DNA from: Roseofilum acuticapitatum BLCC-M154
GTDB taxonomy: Bacteria; Cyanobacteriota; Cyanobacteriia; Cyanobacteriales; Desertifilaceae
Length of the DNA: 64,000 nt
Direction of reading: 5' to 3'
Assembly: GCF_030068475.1 (NCBI RefSeq)
Contig: NZ_JAQOSP010000086.1
Location: forward strand, 1 to 64,000
Shown: positions 42,001 to 49,217 of the stretch, one piece after another
Position numbering within the stretch: position 1 is the first letter of the stretch
How the letters are laid out: the number at the start of each line of letters is the position of its first letter
Notes under the pieces: model-generated
Databases searched by the model: none
Told to the model about the DNA's origin: nothing
The model's input: the letters and a program-made list of their open reading frames with translations, nothing else
Position numbers and translations under genes: made by a program

Positions 42001-43632
42001 CAGTTGGCAACTGTGACGAAACCAGAAGTTTACGAGTATTCTGCTATTGAGTTTTCACAACCTTGGAGTGGAGACGGTCAATTTACTGCTACGGAACGTG
42101 CTGCGAATTATCCAAATTATCCCATTGTCCCAAACAATTTCAGTGGCTGGGTTGGGCCAACAAGAGGTGTTAATCTTCGTAATACTCCTGTTCATAGCGA
42201 TCGCGGCCCTGTTAACGAACCCTACAAGAAAACATTGTACTTTGATGCCTGGACTTATGGCAGTCGAGTCACTGACTTGTGGTTAAACCGCCCAGATGAG
42301 CTATGGTATCGAGTGCGTGGAACAAGTTACTGGGTTCCGAGTGCTTATATCTGGGGTTATCCAGGAAGTAAACCACCTGTACTTGCCCCATCGTTGCCAA
42401 CTCCAAGCCCGACTCCCACACCAACTCCAACTCCGACTCCCACACCTACGCCTCCACCAGCTAATCGCCCAACTCCTGTACCTACTCCTGGTGGCGTTCC
42501 TTATACTGTTAAAAGGGGAGACACTCTCTGGGGAATTGCTCAACGCTTGTTAGGTAATGGTAATCGTTGGCGGGAAATTAAAGATGACAAGGGTAATCCT
42601 TTCAATGAATCCACTGCGCGGCGTTTGCGTATTGATCAAGTAGTTTATCTTCCTGGTGGTTCTCCAAAACAACCACCTGGAGAATCCTTGAAAGATAAAA
42701 ATCTCAAGCGTTTTCCTGGGTTACAGTTTTCAACAGTCATCAGCAAGGCAACAGGCAAAGCACTAGATTCAGGTGGTAAAAATAACTCAGTTTATCCTCA
42801 TCCATCACCTAATTCTGGGAATGAGTTTCATCAATGGGGATTTCAGAAGGTGGGAGATTATTACATCATCATCAACAAAGCCACAGGGAAAGCTTTAGAT
42901 GCTGGTGGAGCGGGTAGTACACTACCTTACATTCATCCCGACCCTAATACGCAGAATCCTTTCCATCTCTGGAAACTGCAAAAAGTGGGTGATGCTTATA
43001 TGATCATCAATAAAGCGACAGGGAAAGTTTTAGATCCAGGGGGTCAAGGTGGTAATCAGATCTACATGCATCCCAATCCCATGTCATGGAACCCCTACCA
43101 CCTGTGGAAACTAAATTTGCCCAATAGTGGCGAGGGTCAGTTTACTCCAATCAACAGTCGTACAGAATATCTGAATCGTCTATATGGTGGTCGGTCAGGT
43201 CAAATCACACAATCTGCTTCCCAGCATGGTGGAGCAATTGATTCATGGAGCGGCCTTGGTGCAAATGTATATGCACTCGCAGGAGGTGAAGTGATAGAAG
43301 CTAAAAATGGGAAGGTAGTCAGTAATCCTCTGGATTTCAATCAATGGATTTACAATGGAATGATAGCCATCTATAACAAAGAGATGAATAAAACCTTCAT
43401 CTATTGGCATCTTCAAGAAGGTTCGATCAATGAGTCTATCAAAGGAACCCACATTTCTACCGGCGCTCTAATCGGTCTGGAAGGTCGAACTGGCCATGTG
43501 AATGGAAACGGTTCAGGATATCCAATGTCTAGTCCATATTGGGGAGTTCATACTCATGTAGAAGTTCGTGAAGGTCGAGGGTATGGTACGAAGTTGTCTT
43601 TACCATCAGTTCTTGGTAATGGAAATTGGTAA
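39019..43632 (+). CDS. Giant multidomain protease: DUF4114-S8-SH3-LysM-ricin-M23
   Basis: A 1,537-residue protein starting MSFLQKLRKLLNLTSPKAPE at the ATG at 39019 (an upstream TTG at 39001 is in frame). Order: acidic region (30-230), DUF4114 (about 250-405), four acidic 25-residue repeats (502-601), S8 protease with DTG (Asp719), HGTH (His757), AASGND and GTSVA (Ser938), SH3-like segment with RGVNLRNTP (about 1040-1110), TP-repeat linker, LysM YTVKRGDTLWGIAQRLLGNG (about 1162-1212), three ricin-type repeats with ATGKALD and WKL (about 1240-1375), and M23 with QHGGAID (His1403) and VHTHVEV (His1511/1513). No classical signal peptide; type I-like secretion is inferred from DUF4114 and the acidic composition. 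Substrate unknown. Confidence 0.9.
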   Translation: MSFLQKLRKLLNLTSPKAPETNPNSGQTFILEPILTPSGLGLDGDGGDEIPPLDGDFDIDLNAADGDDIDTPDETYTAEGDFTEGETGESIDGTDVDEVEFDPQTEEEVAYITSVDADEAGETEGNEPVTGKETVIEEGIELNDTEADGDRQLLATVSANRTPAEEFPEGISQPSDTETTGGDRIDPIDDHPTGEQSLDYPEEEEQLAPTLEIVPPNFTFDSGVFTVGESGEVGVDFLFDGGGYQGELAIFSLEGMDEFEAGSEEFIQEAASRALSNSELGHVVISDAEEGAKFSGNLGERDQNDGEYLGVKTFKMRSGDEFGVMLVPNKTVARVLDNPSIGGSGRPLFSMVTANPDDAFHVGQIADVTGDGSTFVMEDIRVDGKTDSDYNDVIFQVRGAEGKAALLDSAIASDKEWRYSDLGQALLEYAKPYITPESVETEVSDLIQDVQGLTEALQDAVETLEPEVVEPVETPEEPAPEPETPTSEQPVQPAETEVTDNSADSEQDAQNSDTEETQTSDNSTAETSNSKQNEQNSDTEETDTSDSSTVETSNSKQNEQNSDTEETENSDNSTAETSNSEQNEQNSDTEETETSDNSTAQTPDTEEPEHIHDEYQEPSATDNLIARLDHLTTRLEDAQDAPVSSEEAEQLQTLVQQVETLTETLEQPNYQSFSERAELAVTRVVERLENVAQRIVPIGETPPEFEFAQTAQPLVGIIDTGFSGDNPDIDYSRITLGQDHIDNDNNPLLSEGEGNEHGTHILGIIGATENNGIGIDGINDQAPLWVGRAVGSGKWAESLIEFVDAARESGQPNAVVNLSMDLTQIDAQGNVTTRYEFTPEEWDAIEYARENNVLIVAASGNDGGVMSALGQASQKFDNILTVGAAEQVNLEVSVAEGFERVDYSSYGEGLNLVAPGGTDEYPILSTVGNGVGTMTGTSVATAKVTGAASQVWAANPELSYQQVVRILKETATDLHEANPDHETGFGLLNIAAAVQLATVTKPEVYEYSAIEFSQPWSGDGQFTATERAANYPNYPIVPNNFSGWVGPTRGVNLRNTPVHSDRGPVNEPYKKTLYFDAWTYGSRVTDLWLNRPDELWYRVRGTSYWVPSAYIWGYPGSKPPVLAPSLPTPSPTPTPTPTPTPTPTPPPANRPTPVPTPGGVPYTVKRGDTLWGIAQRLLGNGNRWREIKDDKGNPFNESTARRLRIDQVVYLPGGSPKQPPGESLKDKNLKRFPGLQFSTVISKATGKALDSGGKNNSVYPHPSPNSGNEFHQWGFQKVGDYYIIINKATGKALDAGGAGSTLPYIHPDPNTQNPFHLWKLQKVGDAYMIINKATGKVLDPGGQGGNQIYMHPNPMSWNPYHLWKLNLPNSGEGQFTPINSRTEYLNRLYGGRSGQITQSASQHGGAIDSWSGLGANVYALAGGEVIEAKNGKVVSNPLDFNQWIYNGMIAIYNKEMNKTFIYWHLQEGSINESIKGTHISTGALIGLEGRTGHVNGNGSGYPMSSPYWGVHTHVEVREGRGYGTKLSLPSVLGNGNW
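40522..40821 (+). repeat. Four in-frame 75-bp tandem repeats
   Basis: Units at 40522, 40597, 40672 and 40747 encode 25-residue Asp/Glu/Ser/Asn-rich repeats of the type QNSDTEETxTSDNSTAE. They give the protease a long disordered acidic spacer between DUF4114 and the S8 domain. The most similar units are 2 to 4, which suggests recent duplication. Confidence 0.9.
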
Positions 43633-43718
43633 ATTTGCCCAACTGACAAGGTTGTAGAGCCATATTCTATGGTGCGTTAATTAACGTACCCTACGGGATC
43701 TGGGAAAGGCAATCGCCC

Positions 43719-43835
43719 TTCCCTCACCCCAAGAAACCGGGTTTTTAGGTCACTTTTGCTGCTTCAGCGATATCCGTGGCAAAAACCCGGTTTCTGACTT
43801 CGGGGCGATCTTTGGATGAGAAAGGAGGGGGCGAT
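43719..43835. repeat. Hairpin repeat, copy A
   Basis: Contains AAGAAACCGGGTTTTTAGG (from 43731), a middle CTTTTGCTGCTTCAGCGATATCCGTGGC and the inverted AAAAACCCGGTTTCTGAC (from 43781), followed by TTCGGGGCGATCTTTGG. This is the reference copy for five dispersed copies in the next 3.6 kb. Confidence 0.9.
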
Positions 43836-43914
43836 AAAACTCCGTTTCGCTTCGCGACATGAAACGCCCCTACAGATTTGGGTACATATCGTCAGTTTCT
43901 GGCGATCGCCCTTT

Positions 43915-44247
43915 CTAAACAAACTCTACATGATTCTGCATGTCCAACGGCTCCAATACCTCCCAAATTAAGACTAAACCTCGTACAATTTCACCAATTG
44001 AGCGACTCTTTTGATGGCAATAAACAATACCACAATGATCTAAGCCTCGTTGGTGAAGGGCTAAAAAATCATCGTCTTGGGTAAAAACCACTCGATTGTT
44101 GGCGATCGCAAACGCTAGTTGCTCCTCATCAGTAATTCCCAAAAGATTCTCCTCTGGTGTTGTCGTCACATCAATACTTCTTCGTCTTAAACCTTCTGCG
44201 ATCGCCCGCTCAACTGACTCATCTAAATGATATTTAATCTTCTCCAA
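43915..44247 (-). CDS. DUF5615 PIN-like toxin candidate
   Basis: A 110-residue protein with the DUF5615 pattern: KYHLDESVERAIAEGLRRRS, TTTPEENLLGITDEEQLAFA, NRVVFTQDDDFLALH and GIVYCHQ. The acidic residues (DES, TQDDDFL) correspond to the PIN-like active site. Its start overlaps the end of the DUF433 gene by 14 bases; DUF433/DUF5615 is a well-known pair of antitoxin and PIN-like toxin. It is probably an RNase. Confidence 0.88.
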   Translation of the reverse strand: MEKIKYHLDESVERAIAEGLRRRSIDVTTTPEENLLGITDEEQLAFAIANNRVVFTQDDDFLALHQRGLDHCGIVYCHQKSRSIGEIVRGLVLIWEVLEPLDMQNHVEFV

Positions 44248-44554
44248 GATTCATTCCCTTTAGTTTTTGCTGTACTTTAGAAGGAATTTTGGCTTGCAAC
44301 TCTTGAACCCATTGTTCGCTCTGTTGAATTTGTTGTCGAATTTCTTGAAAATGATCGTGATAGTAAGCTAACGCAGCATAGACATCTGCCAAAGTAATTG
44401 AAGGATATCTGGAGACAATTTCATCAGGAGACATGCCCATTTGTTCGTGCCAAATTACAATGTCCTGAACTCTAATTCTATGGCCAGCGATATGGGGTTT
44501 TCCACCACAAATATCAGGAGAAATTTGAATATGTTCTGAAATTACTTCTGTCAT
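44234..44554 (-). CDS. DUF433 antitoxin candidate
   Basis: A 106-residue protein with the DUF433 HTH pattern: EHIQISPDICGGKPHIAGHRIRVQDIVIWHEQM, SPDEIVSRYPSITLADVYAALAYYHDH and a charged C-terminus (QQKLKGMNLGED). Such proteins neutralise DUF5615 PIN-like partners and bind DNA. It precedes and overlaps the DUF5615 gene. It is probably autoregulated. Confidence 0.88.
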   Translation of the reverse strand: MTEVISEHIQISPDICGGKPHIAGHRIRVQDIVIWHEQMGMSPDEIVSRYPSITLADVYAALAYYHDHFQEIRQQIQQSEQWVQELQAKIPSKVQQKLKGMNLGED

Positions 44555-44684
44555 GGAAAAATGAAACTAGACGATTGTGAGTGTTTATTATATCTCAAAT
44601 TCTTGTTCTTGAATCGTATTTTCAGTTAACCAGGGAGGAGATCTCGCCAGCGATGCGGAGCATTATCGTCCCTTCCATCCTCTT

Positions 44685-44802
44685 CCCCACCCCAAGAAAC
44701 CGGGTTTTTTGGTCACTTTTGCTGCTTCAGCAATCTCCGTGGCAAAAACCCGGTTTCTGACTTCGGGGCGATCTTTGGATGAGCAGGGAGGGAGGCGATC
44801 GC
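44685..44802. repeat. Hairpin repeat, copy B
   Basis: CCCCAAGAAACCGGGTTTTTTGG and its inverted partner (arms at about 44693-44708 and 44743-44759) with the same loop and 3' tail as copy A; nearly identical except for a few bases. It lies between the DUF433 and MazF loci. Confidence 0.9.
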
Positions 44803-45131
44803 TATTGGATGATTTCCACTATTTTGGCGATCGCCTCGTTTAATTTCTCTGGTTTCAGCTTACCCGCTCGATACAGTATGATTCGGCGATCGGCTGTAAA
44901 CAAGCGATTGGGTCTAATATTACTGTTTTGGTTGAGTCCACCCTCACTAAAATCATCCGTGTCCAGAGAGATTCCATAGCGATCGCTAATTTTCTGGCTC
45001 GTAATTTGACACAGAATTACGTCATCTCCTGTTAAAGTGGCTATCACACAAGCGGGTCTGCGTTTGGCTTGGGTTAAATCTGAAAAAGGGAAAGGAACAA
45101 CAACCACATCCCCTTTTACAAATTCTGCCAT
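44802..45131 (-). CDS. PemK/MazF-family mRNA endonuclease toxin
   Basis: A 109-residue protein of the PemK/MazF family: GDVVVVPFPFSDLTQAKRRPACVI, VILCQITSQ, SNIRPNRLFTADRRIILYRAGKL. The conserved Arg/Thr residues of the RNase active site are visible in KRRPA and ITSQ. MazF-type toxins cleave mRNA at specific triplets. It overlaps the DUF2281 gene by 16 bases. Copy B of the hairpin repeat abuts its 3' end. Confidence 0.9.
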   Translation of the reverse strand: MAEFVKGDVVVVPFPFSDLTQAKRRPACVIATLTGDDVILCQITSQKISDRYGISLDTDDFSEGGLNQNSNIRPNRLFTADRRIILYRAGKLKPEKLNEAIAKIVEIIQ

Positions 45132-45307
45132 GCTTCATCCTCCTCTAAGCTCAACCAATCTTTTTCTAAAGAGGATTGACTGAGCAAGCTGGTTTCTAAG
45201 GTGTGGCGATCGCGTTTTTGTTTCAGAAACCGCAAAAAATCCCAGACCTCTTCTAACATGGCTTCAGGAAGCTCTTCTATTTCTTTGAGAAATAACTCTT
45301 TGTCCAT
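45116..45307 (-). CDS. DUF2281 antitoxin
   Basis: A 63-residue acidic protein (MDKELFLKEIEELPEAMLEE, WDFLRFLKQKRDRH) of the DUF2281 type, which serves as antitoxin for PemK/MazF or RelE-like toxins in cyanobacteria. Overlaps the toxin gene. The acidic C-terminus (SLEEDEAWQNL) probably wraps the toxin. Confidence 0.85.
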   Translation of the reverse strand: MDKELFLKEIEELPEAMLEEVWDFLRFLKQKRDRHTLETSLLSQSSLEKDWLSLEEDEAWQNL

Positions 45308-45379
45308 AAAACTGCATTAATCAATACAAAGGTTAGAACCTCAATTGTACCAGGTGTTATTTTCTCGTTCAAATCCTGG

Positions 45380-45503
45380 CCCTTCCACCACCCCAAGAAA
45401 CCGGGTTTTTAGGTTACTTTTGCTGCTTGAGCGATATCCGTGGCAAAAACCCGGTTTCTGACTTCGAGGCGATCTTTGGACGAGCAGGGAGGGGGCGATC
45501 GCC
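45380..45503. repeat. Hairpin repeat, copy C
   Basis: Same organisation as copy A. An open frame that starts with a TTG at 45427 (within the repeat) runs in frame into the gene at 45553, which is why the apparent ORF is longer than the gene. Confidence 0.9.
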
Positions 45504-45552
45504 AAATGGGTCAAAACAAGCCCTAATTAACAAAACCCAACACAATCTCACA

Positions 45553-45894
45553 ATGGCAAAACTCCCGATTGAAATAACTGTTCTGGTTAATCAATTAAAA
45601 CAGCAAGCCTTAGATATAGTTGATGAATCTCTAGCTATAGAGCTAAAAGTTTTTGAGCAATTTGGAGAAACAGAGCAAACCATTGCCGCTTTAGACGAAA
45701 TGAAGAATGCGGGAGAAGATGCCGCATCAGCTTACTCGCAACTGTCCACCCTCCAGTTACAAATTGCTAAAATCCAACCGGATGTTCCTTCTGATGTGTT
45801 AAAATTACTCACGAAAGTAATTGAGAGAACACAATTAAGAATTCCAGCATTACAAAGAAGTATTCAAGAAGTTCAACAAGAATATCAGGTATAA
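45553..45894 (+). CDS. Hypothetical protein, helical, 113 residues
   Basis: Starts MAKLPIEITVLVNQLKQQAL at the ATG at 45553; the frame upstream is repeat sequence. It is entirely alpha-helical in pattern (DESLAIELKVFEQFGETEQTIAAL, QLSTLQLQIAKIQ, LTKVIERTQLRIPALQRSIQEVQQEYQV) with possible coiled coils. It is not recognised. It is followed six bases later by a 59-codon gene on the same strand. It could be part of another two-gene toxin-antitoxin-like unit, but nothing in the sequence proves this. Confidence 0.65.
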   Translation: MAKLPIEITVLVNQLKQQALDIVDESLAIELKVFEQFGETEQTIAALDEMKNAGEDAASAYSQLSTLQLQIAKIQPDVPSDVLKLLTKVIERTQLRIPALQRSIQEVQQEYQV

Positions 45895-45900
45895 ACTCTT

Positions 45901-46080
45901 ATGAAAAACAAACATCAGATCCCTAACACGGAAACATCAAAACATTTGTTAAATAATCTACGTCGAACTCGTTTAGAAGTTCGAGAAGTTAGCTTAGAAC
46001 TGGCAGAAATCAATGCAAGATTGGAAGATGAAATTCGTCAAAAGCAGCTAGAGAGAGTGAGAAAAACCTTAATGGGTTAA
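45901..46080 (+). CDS. Small 59-residue basic protein
   Basis: An ATG six bases after the preceding stop encodes MKNKHQIPNTETSKHLLNNL followed by RRTRLEVREVSLELAEINAR and LEDEIRQKQLERVRKTLMG. It is highly charged and helical, probably a coiled coil that pairs with its equally helical neighbour. No family is recognised. The close spacing and continuous helix argue for a real gene, below the usual size cut-off. Confidence 0.55.
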   Translation: MKNKHQIPNTETSKHLLNNLRRTRLEVREVSLELAEINARLEDEIRQKQLERVRKTLMG

Positions 46081-46214
46081 TATTGACTCCAATTACCTGT
46101 AGCCTTGTATTGAGTTGGCCTAAATTAATTCCCCACTAACACACTTCGCATGATATGGGAAATCACTTCAACTAACCCTAACCCCCGTTTGATTTCTGCT
46201 TTTCTGAAACTACC

Positions 46215-46475
46215 ATGAAAAATTTTCAACTTCTAGATTCAGTCGCCTTGCTCGAACCCATTTCCAGGGAAAGGCTCACTTTAATTGAGCCAGAATATGA
46301 ATCCATTCTGAGTTTACCCACCGGACAAGTGGGAACTATCGTTGAAGTATATGATCGGGCAGAAGAACCTCAGTATTTGGTTGAGTTTTGCGATCGCCAA
46401 GGCTGTGAATACGCAATGGCAACATTAAAAGCGAACGAAATTTTAGCTTTACATTATGAATTAACGGTGGCTTAA
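46215..46475 (+). CDS. DUF4926 family protein
   Basis: An 86-residue protein: LDSVALLEPISRERLTLIEPEYESI, LPTGQVGTIVEVYDR and YLVEFCDRQGCEYAMATLKANEILAL. This is the DUF4926 SH3-like small protein family. Function is unknown; similar genes cluster with toxin-antitoxin-like pairs. It lies in a series of small genes and repeats. Confidence 0.8.
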   Translation: MKNFQLLDSVALLEPISRERLTLIEPEYESILSLPTGQVGTIVEVYDRAEEPQYLVEFCDRQGCEYAMATLKANEILALHYELTVA

Positions 46476-46479
46476 AAGA

Positions 46480-46570
46480 CCCACCCCAAGAAACCGGGTT
46501 TTTAGGTCACTTTTGCTGCTGAAGCGATATCCGTGGCAAAAACCCGGTTTCTGACTTCGGGGCGATCGCT
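46480..46570. repeat. Hairpin repeat, copy D
   Basis: Same arms as copy A but with a modified tail (TTCGGGGCGATCGCTC). It starts in the final bases before the TumE-like pair. Confidence 0.9.
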
Positions 46571-46623
46571 CTTTGCTAAAATTAACAGCAGGTTCCTTCA
46601 GTCACGATCAACATCCAGAAATA

Positions 46624-46854
46624 ATGCGTAAACAGACGATTCAATATACATCCCCCTTAGATGCCCTAATTACCGTTGCCAAGCGATTAAGCTTGTATGA
46701 AAATCAGAAGAATATGGACTCTGAGGAATTTTTCTACCAGTATAGTCAGGGATTATTATCAGATGATGCCCAATTGGTCGAATGGGCAAACGACTACCGT
46801 CATTATCTAGCTCTACGTCATGAAATAGAACAATACATTAACGATGCTGCATGA
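46624..46854 (+). CDS. Putative antitoxin upstream of TumE-like gene
   Basis: From the ATG at 46624: MRKQTIQYTSPLDALITVAK, then MDSEEFFYQYSQGLLSDDAQ and ANDYRHYLALRHEIEQYI. It is about 76 residues, and the frame before it is repeat-derived. The helical pattern fits small antitoxins of cyanobacterial TumE systems. It overlaps the next gene by 11 bases. The assignment as antitoxin comes from position. Confidence 0.7.
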   Translation: MRKQTIQYTSPLDALITVAKRLSLYENQKNMDSEEFFYQYSQGLLSDDAQLVEWANDYRHYLALRHEIEQYINDAA

Positions 46855-47233
46855 ACGCTTATCTGCTTATCTCGATCTCGTTGAGCAAGCAGTCCAACAA
46901 TCTGTTAATGTTTATGTTGAACGCTATGAAGAAGAAATTTTAACACCAACACGAGTTAATCTCAGGATTAGACTGCGATTTAATCCCGGTCATCTTCTGG
47001 AAATGAATGAAGCGATCATCGTGACGGATAGTGAATTGAATTTTCTCGATTACCGTTATCACTTTCAGGATGAACAGAATTATCTGGTTTTTCGCTATGA
47101 TAGTACCCCTCATTTTCCTGATTTACCCGACTTTCCTTATCACAAGCACTTACCCGATAAAGTGATCTCGTCACCTAAACCGAACCTTTTTCAAGTTTTA
47201 CAAGAAATTAGTCAAGTGATAGCTCAAGACTGA
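46844..47233 (+). CDS. TumE-like (DUF6516) toxin
   Basis: A 129-residue protein that resembles the TumE/DUF6516 family: RLRFNPGHLLEMNEAIIVTDSEL, LDYRYHFQDEQNYLVFRYDSTPHFPDLPDFPYHKHLPDKVI. The conserved FRYD-x-PHF-x-DLP-x-FPYHKH segment is typical. TumE toxins are RNase-like; their antitoxin is encoded next to them. It is paired with the gene at 46624. Confidence 0.75.
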   Translation: MLHERLSAYLDLVEQAVQQSVNVYVERYEEEILTPTRVNLRIRLRFNPGHLLEMNEAIIVTDSELNFLDYRYHFQDEQNYLVFRYDSTPHFPDLPDFPYHKHLPDKVISSPKPNLFQVLQEISQVIAQD

Positions 47234-47238
47234 ATACC

Positions 47239-47304
47239 GCCCTTCCCCCACCCCAAGAAACCGGGTTTTTAGGATCTCCATGACAAAAACCCGGTTTCTC
47301 AAGC
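47239..47304. repeat. Hairpin repeat, copy E (short form)
   Basis: Keeps the two arms (AAGAAACCGGGTTTTTAGG and AAAAACCCGGTTTCT) but the middle is shortened to ATCTCCATGAC. It directly precedes the end of the DUF1517 gene. Confidence 0.85.
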
Positions 47305-47305
47305 C

Positions 47306-48253
47306 TTAAACCAACTTCAAATTGGGATAAGCGGCTAAAATATCATCACTGGTGAGGGTATCCCCACTCGCTTGGGGAGTCCAGAGGACTTCAATGGCTA
47401 AGAGATTATCTTCTCCTAACGATCCGATTTGACTCAGGGCACGGCGTAAATCTTGGGAACCGTTAATGGTGGGTAGTTCTAATTTACCCAATGTTGCCGC
47501 CACTAACGTTACCACAATATATTCCCCAGAAGCTTGTGCTAACTCATCGGTTGCATCACCGGGTAATGCGCCCTTACTTTCAGCTTGCTTGAGTTGGTTA
47601 TTATAATTCGATAGAGTTTCTTCGGTGAACTTACTGCGCTCGGCAATGGAGAATTGGTTAAATTTCGCTTCTGCCGTATCTAAGCGTCCTGGAGAACTTT
47701 CGGTACTGCCATACACCCAATATTCGGGATGACGCAACAGGGAAAGGGTGGCTTCTTGCAGAATTTGGGCGCGTCCAGAACCGGTGGTGGGGTCGCTGGT
47801 TTGGGCAATTCGGTCTAAGTCGGTTTGCAGGCTACGCGCATCAGCTAAGAGTCCGACTTGCACTTGGGCAACGGAGGTGGTGGGATTAGAGCTACCGGTG
47901 AGCATTTCTGTGTCCCCATCACCCAGACGGCGCATGGTTTGCATGAGGAAGTTGGCGATCGCCACAAAAATCAGGATCGTAAACAGCCCACCAAACCCAC
48001 CTCCAAAGCCGAAGAAGGGCAGTAAAAAGGGAAAACCGAATCCCCCCCCAAACCCATAACCACCGCCCGTATAGGTGCGGCTAGGGGCGCTATAGCTGCG
48101 GCTGGGAGCGCGAAATGAGCCGCCCCCAATGCGTCCCCCACTTCTGGCAGCTAGGGCGCTGCTGGCACTGCCAAAGGTGAGGCCAAGCATTAAAACCATG
48201 AGTACCAAGGATTTCCACGCGGTTTTTCGATTGAGCCAAGATTGGTTTTTCAT
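47306..48253 (-). CDS. DUF1517 family membrane protein
   Basis: A 315-residue protein with a hydrophobic N-terminus (LVLMVLMLGLTFGSASSALA, possible signal peptide), a Ser/Gly-rich segment (SGGRIGGGSFRAPSRSYSAPS), a Gly/Phe-rich hydrophobic stretch, and a C-terminal DUF1517 domain (SVAQVQVGLLADARSLQTDLDRIA, LQEATLSLLRHPEYWVYG). DUF1517 proteins are conserved in cyanobacteria and chloroplasts; the function is not established. It terminates downstream of repeat copy E. Confidence 0.9.
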   Translation of the reverse strand: MKNQSWLNRKTAWKSLVLMVLMLGLTFGSASSALAARSGGRIGGGSFRAPSRSYSAPSRTYTGGGYGFGGGFGFPFLLPFFGFGGGFGGLFTILIFVAIANFLMQTMRRLGDGDTEMLTGSSNPTTSVAQVQVGLLADARSLQTDLDRIAQTSDPTTGSGRAQILQEATLSLLRHPEYWVYGSTESSPGRLDTAEAKFNQFSIAERSKFTEETLSNYNNQLKQAESKGALPGDATDELAQASGEYIVVTLVAATLGKLELPTINGSQDLRRALSQIGSLGEDNLLAIEVLWTPQASGDTLTSDDILAAYPNLKLV

Positions 48254-48405
48254 CAGTTATGCTCTTCAACATCTCGATTACTACAATTAGAGGAGAACTG
48301 AAATCACGCCCTCCTCCCTTTAAAGTATCTTTAGATTAAGCCCTTGGGATTGTCGGTTATCCGCCTTTGCACTGGTTGGGTTACTTCTGGGGGCAATCCA
48401 TGAAC

Positions 48406-48430
48406 ACGCTAGACTTCCTGAGCTGGCGAT
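48406..48430. repeat. 25-bp repeat at the 3' end of the HigA-like gene
   Basis: ACGCTAGACTTCCTGAGCTGG matches 49215-49239 at 24 of 25 positions. On the coding strand both copies give the C-terminal residues SPAQEV before the stop. Confidence 0.85.
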
Positions 48431-48828
48431 CTCCTGAAAAACACCGATGGAGACACCTGAAAGAAATCCGCTAATTTTTCAATATGTTCCACCGTCAACT
48501 TTCGTTTACCCTTGAGAACGTCAGAAATAATGGACTCCGTTTTGAAAATTGGGACTAAATCTTTTTGCTTCAAACCCAACTCATCAATCAGAGCCTTCAG
48601 TAACTCAACCCCATTTAAGTCGGGAATCAATACATACTTTTCTTCATACTCATGAACCAGAAGACCCAACAGATTCAGGTAATCTCGTTTGTCCGGTGTG
48701 AGTTCACCAGAATCTAGTAAAGTATCAATCACTTGTTGCACAGCCAGTAAATCCTGCTCTGATTTAATCGGGCGAGGTGGAAAGTCTTGCAGAAGGTCAA
48801 TATAATTGCTAGATTGAGTATTTAACAT
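48409..48828 (-). CDS. HigA-like HTH antitoxin, orphan
   Basis: Starts at MLNTQSSNYIDLLQDFPPRP (48828; a more upstream ATG at 48855 is possible). The COG5499-type HigA pattern is present: SEQDLLAVQQVIDTLLDSGELTPDKRDYLNLLGLLVHEYEEKY, then an HTH (LLKALIDELGLKQKDLVPIFKTESIISDVLKGKRKLTVEHIEKLADFFQVSPSVFF). No HigB toxin gene is detected upstream, so it may be an orphan antitoxin or regulator. Its 3' end shares a 25-bp sequence with the 3' end of the gene at 49218. Confidence 0.85.
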   Translation of the reverse strand: MLNTQSSNYIDLLQDFPPRPIKSEQDLLAVQQVIDTLLDSGELTPDKRDYLNLLGLLVHEYEEKYVLIPDLNGVELLKALIDELGLKQKDLVPIFKTESIISDVLKGKRKLTVEHIEKLADFFQVSPSVFFRRSPAQEV

Positions 48829-48915
48829 ATTCTTTGCGCCCATTTTTGGCATCAACCGCTATCCTATTCGCGATTGTGGTAATCATTAGTATTGGTATCA
48901 ATGACAAATCTCAGT

Positions 48916-49137
48916 TTAGACATCTTCACTCAAGATTTCGTCTAAAATTTCTTGAGTTAGGCCATTTTCTTGTGCTTGCGATCGCATGTCATCGATAATA
49001 TCGTCTAGCGATCGCTTCTTCATCATTTGCTTCAGCCATCCATTGACAATGATTTGCATCTTCTGACGCTCTATCAAGGTTTTTCCTTCATAGGCTTGAG
49101 CGATTTCTGAATCCACTTGGATGCTAATGCTTTCCAT
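48916..49137 (-). CDS. Small antitoxin-like protein
   Basis: A 73-residue protein: MESISIQVDSEIAQAYEGKT, LIERQKMQIIVNGWLKQMMK, then SLDDIIDDMRSQAQENGLTQ. Its N-terminal beta-strand followed by helices resembles ribbon-helix-helix-type antitoxins in cyanobacterial type II systems. No toxin is adjacent. It may belong with the following small gene. Confidence 0.65.
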   Translation of the reverse strand: MESISIQVDSEIAQAYEGKTLIERQKMQIIVNGWLKQMMKKRSLDDIIDDMRSQAQENGLTQEILDEILSEDV

Positions 49138-49217
49138 CCTCTACCTCTCAATCTTGGGTTAGGCTTCTTTCATGATATAGCAGCGATCGCTGCTATGTTG
49201 ATGTATCACTGAGAACG

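Noticed and set aside
43719-47304. Five regularly repeated sequences as CRISPR repeats
   Set aside because: Spacing is 0.7-1.1 kb with genes between; these are dispersed hairpin repeats.
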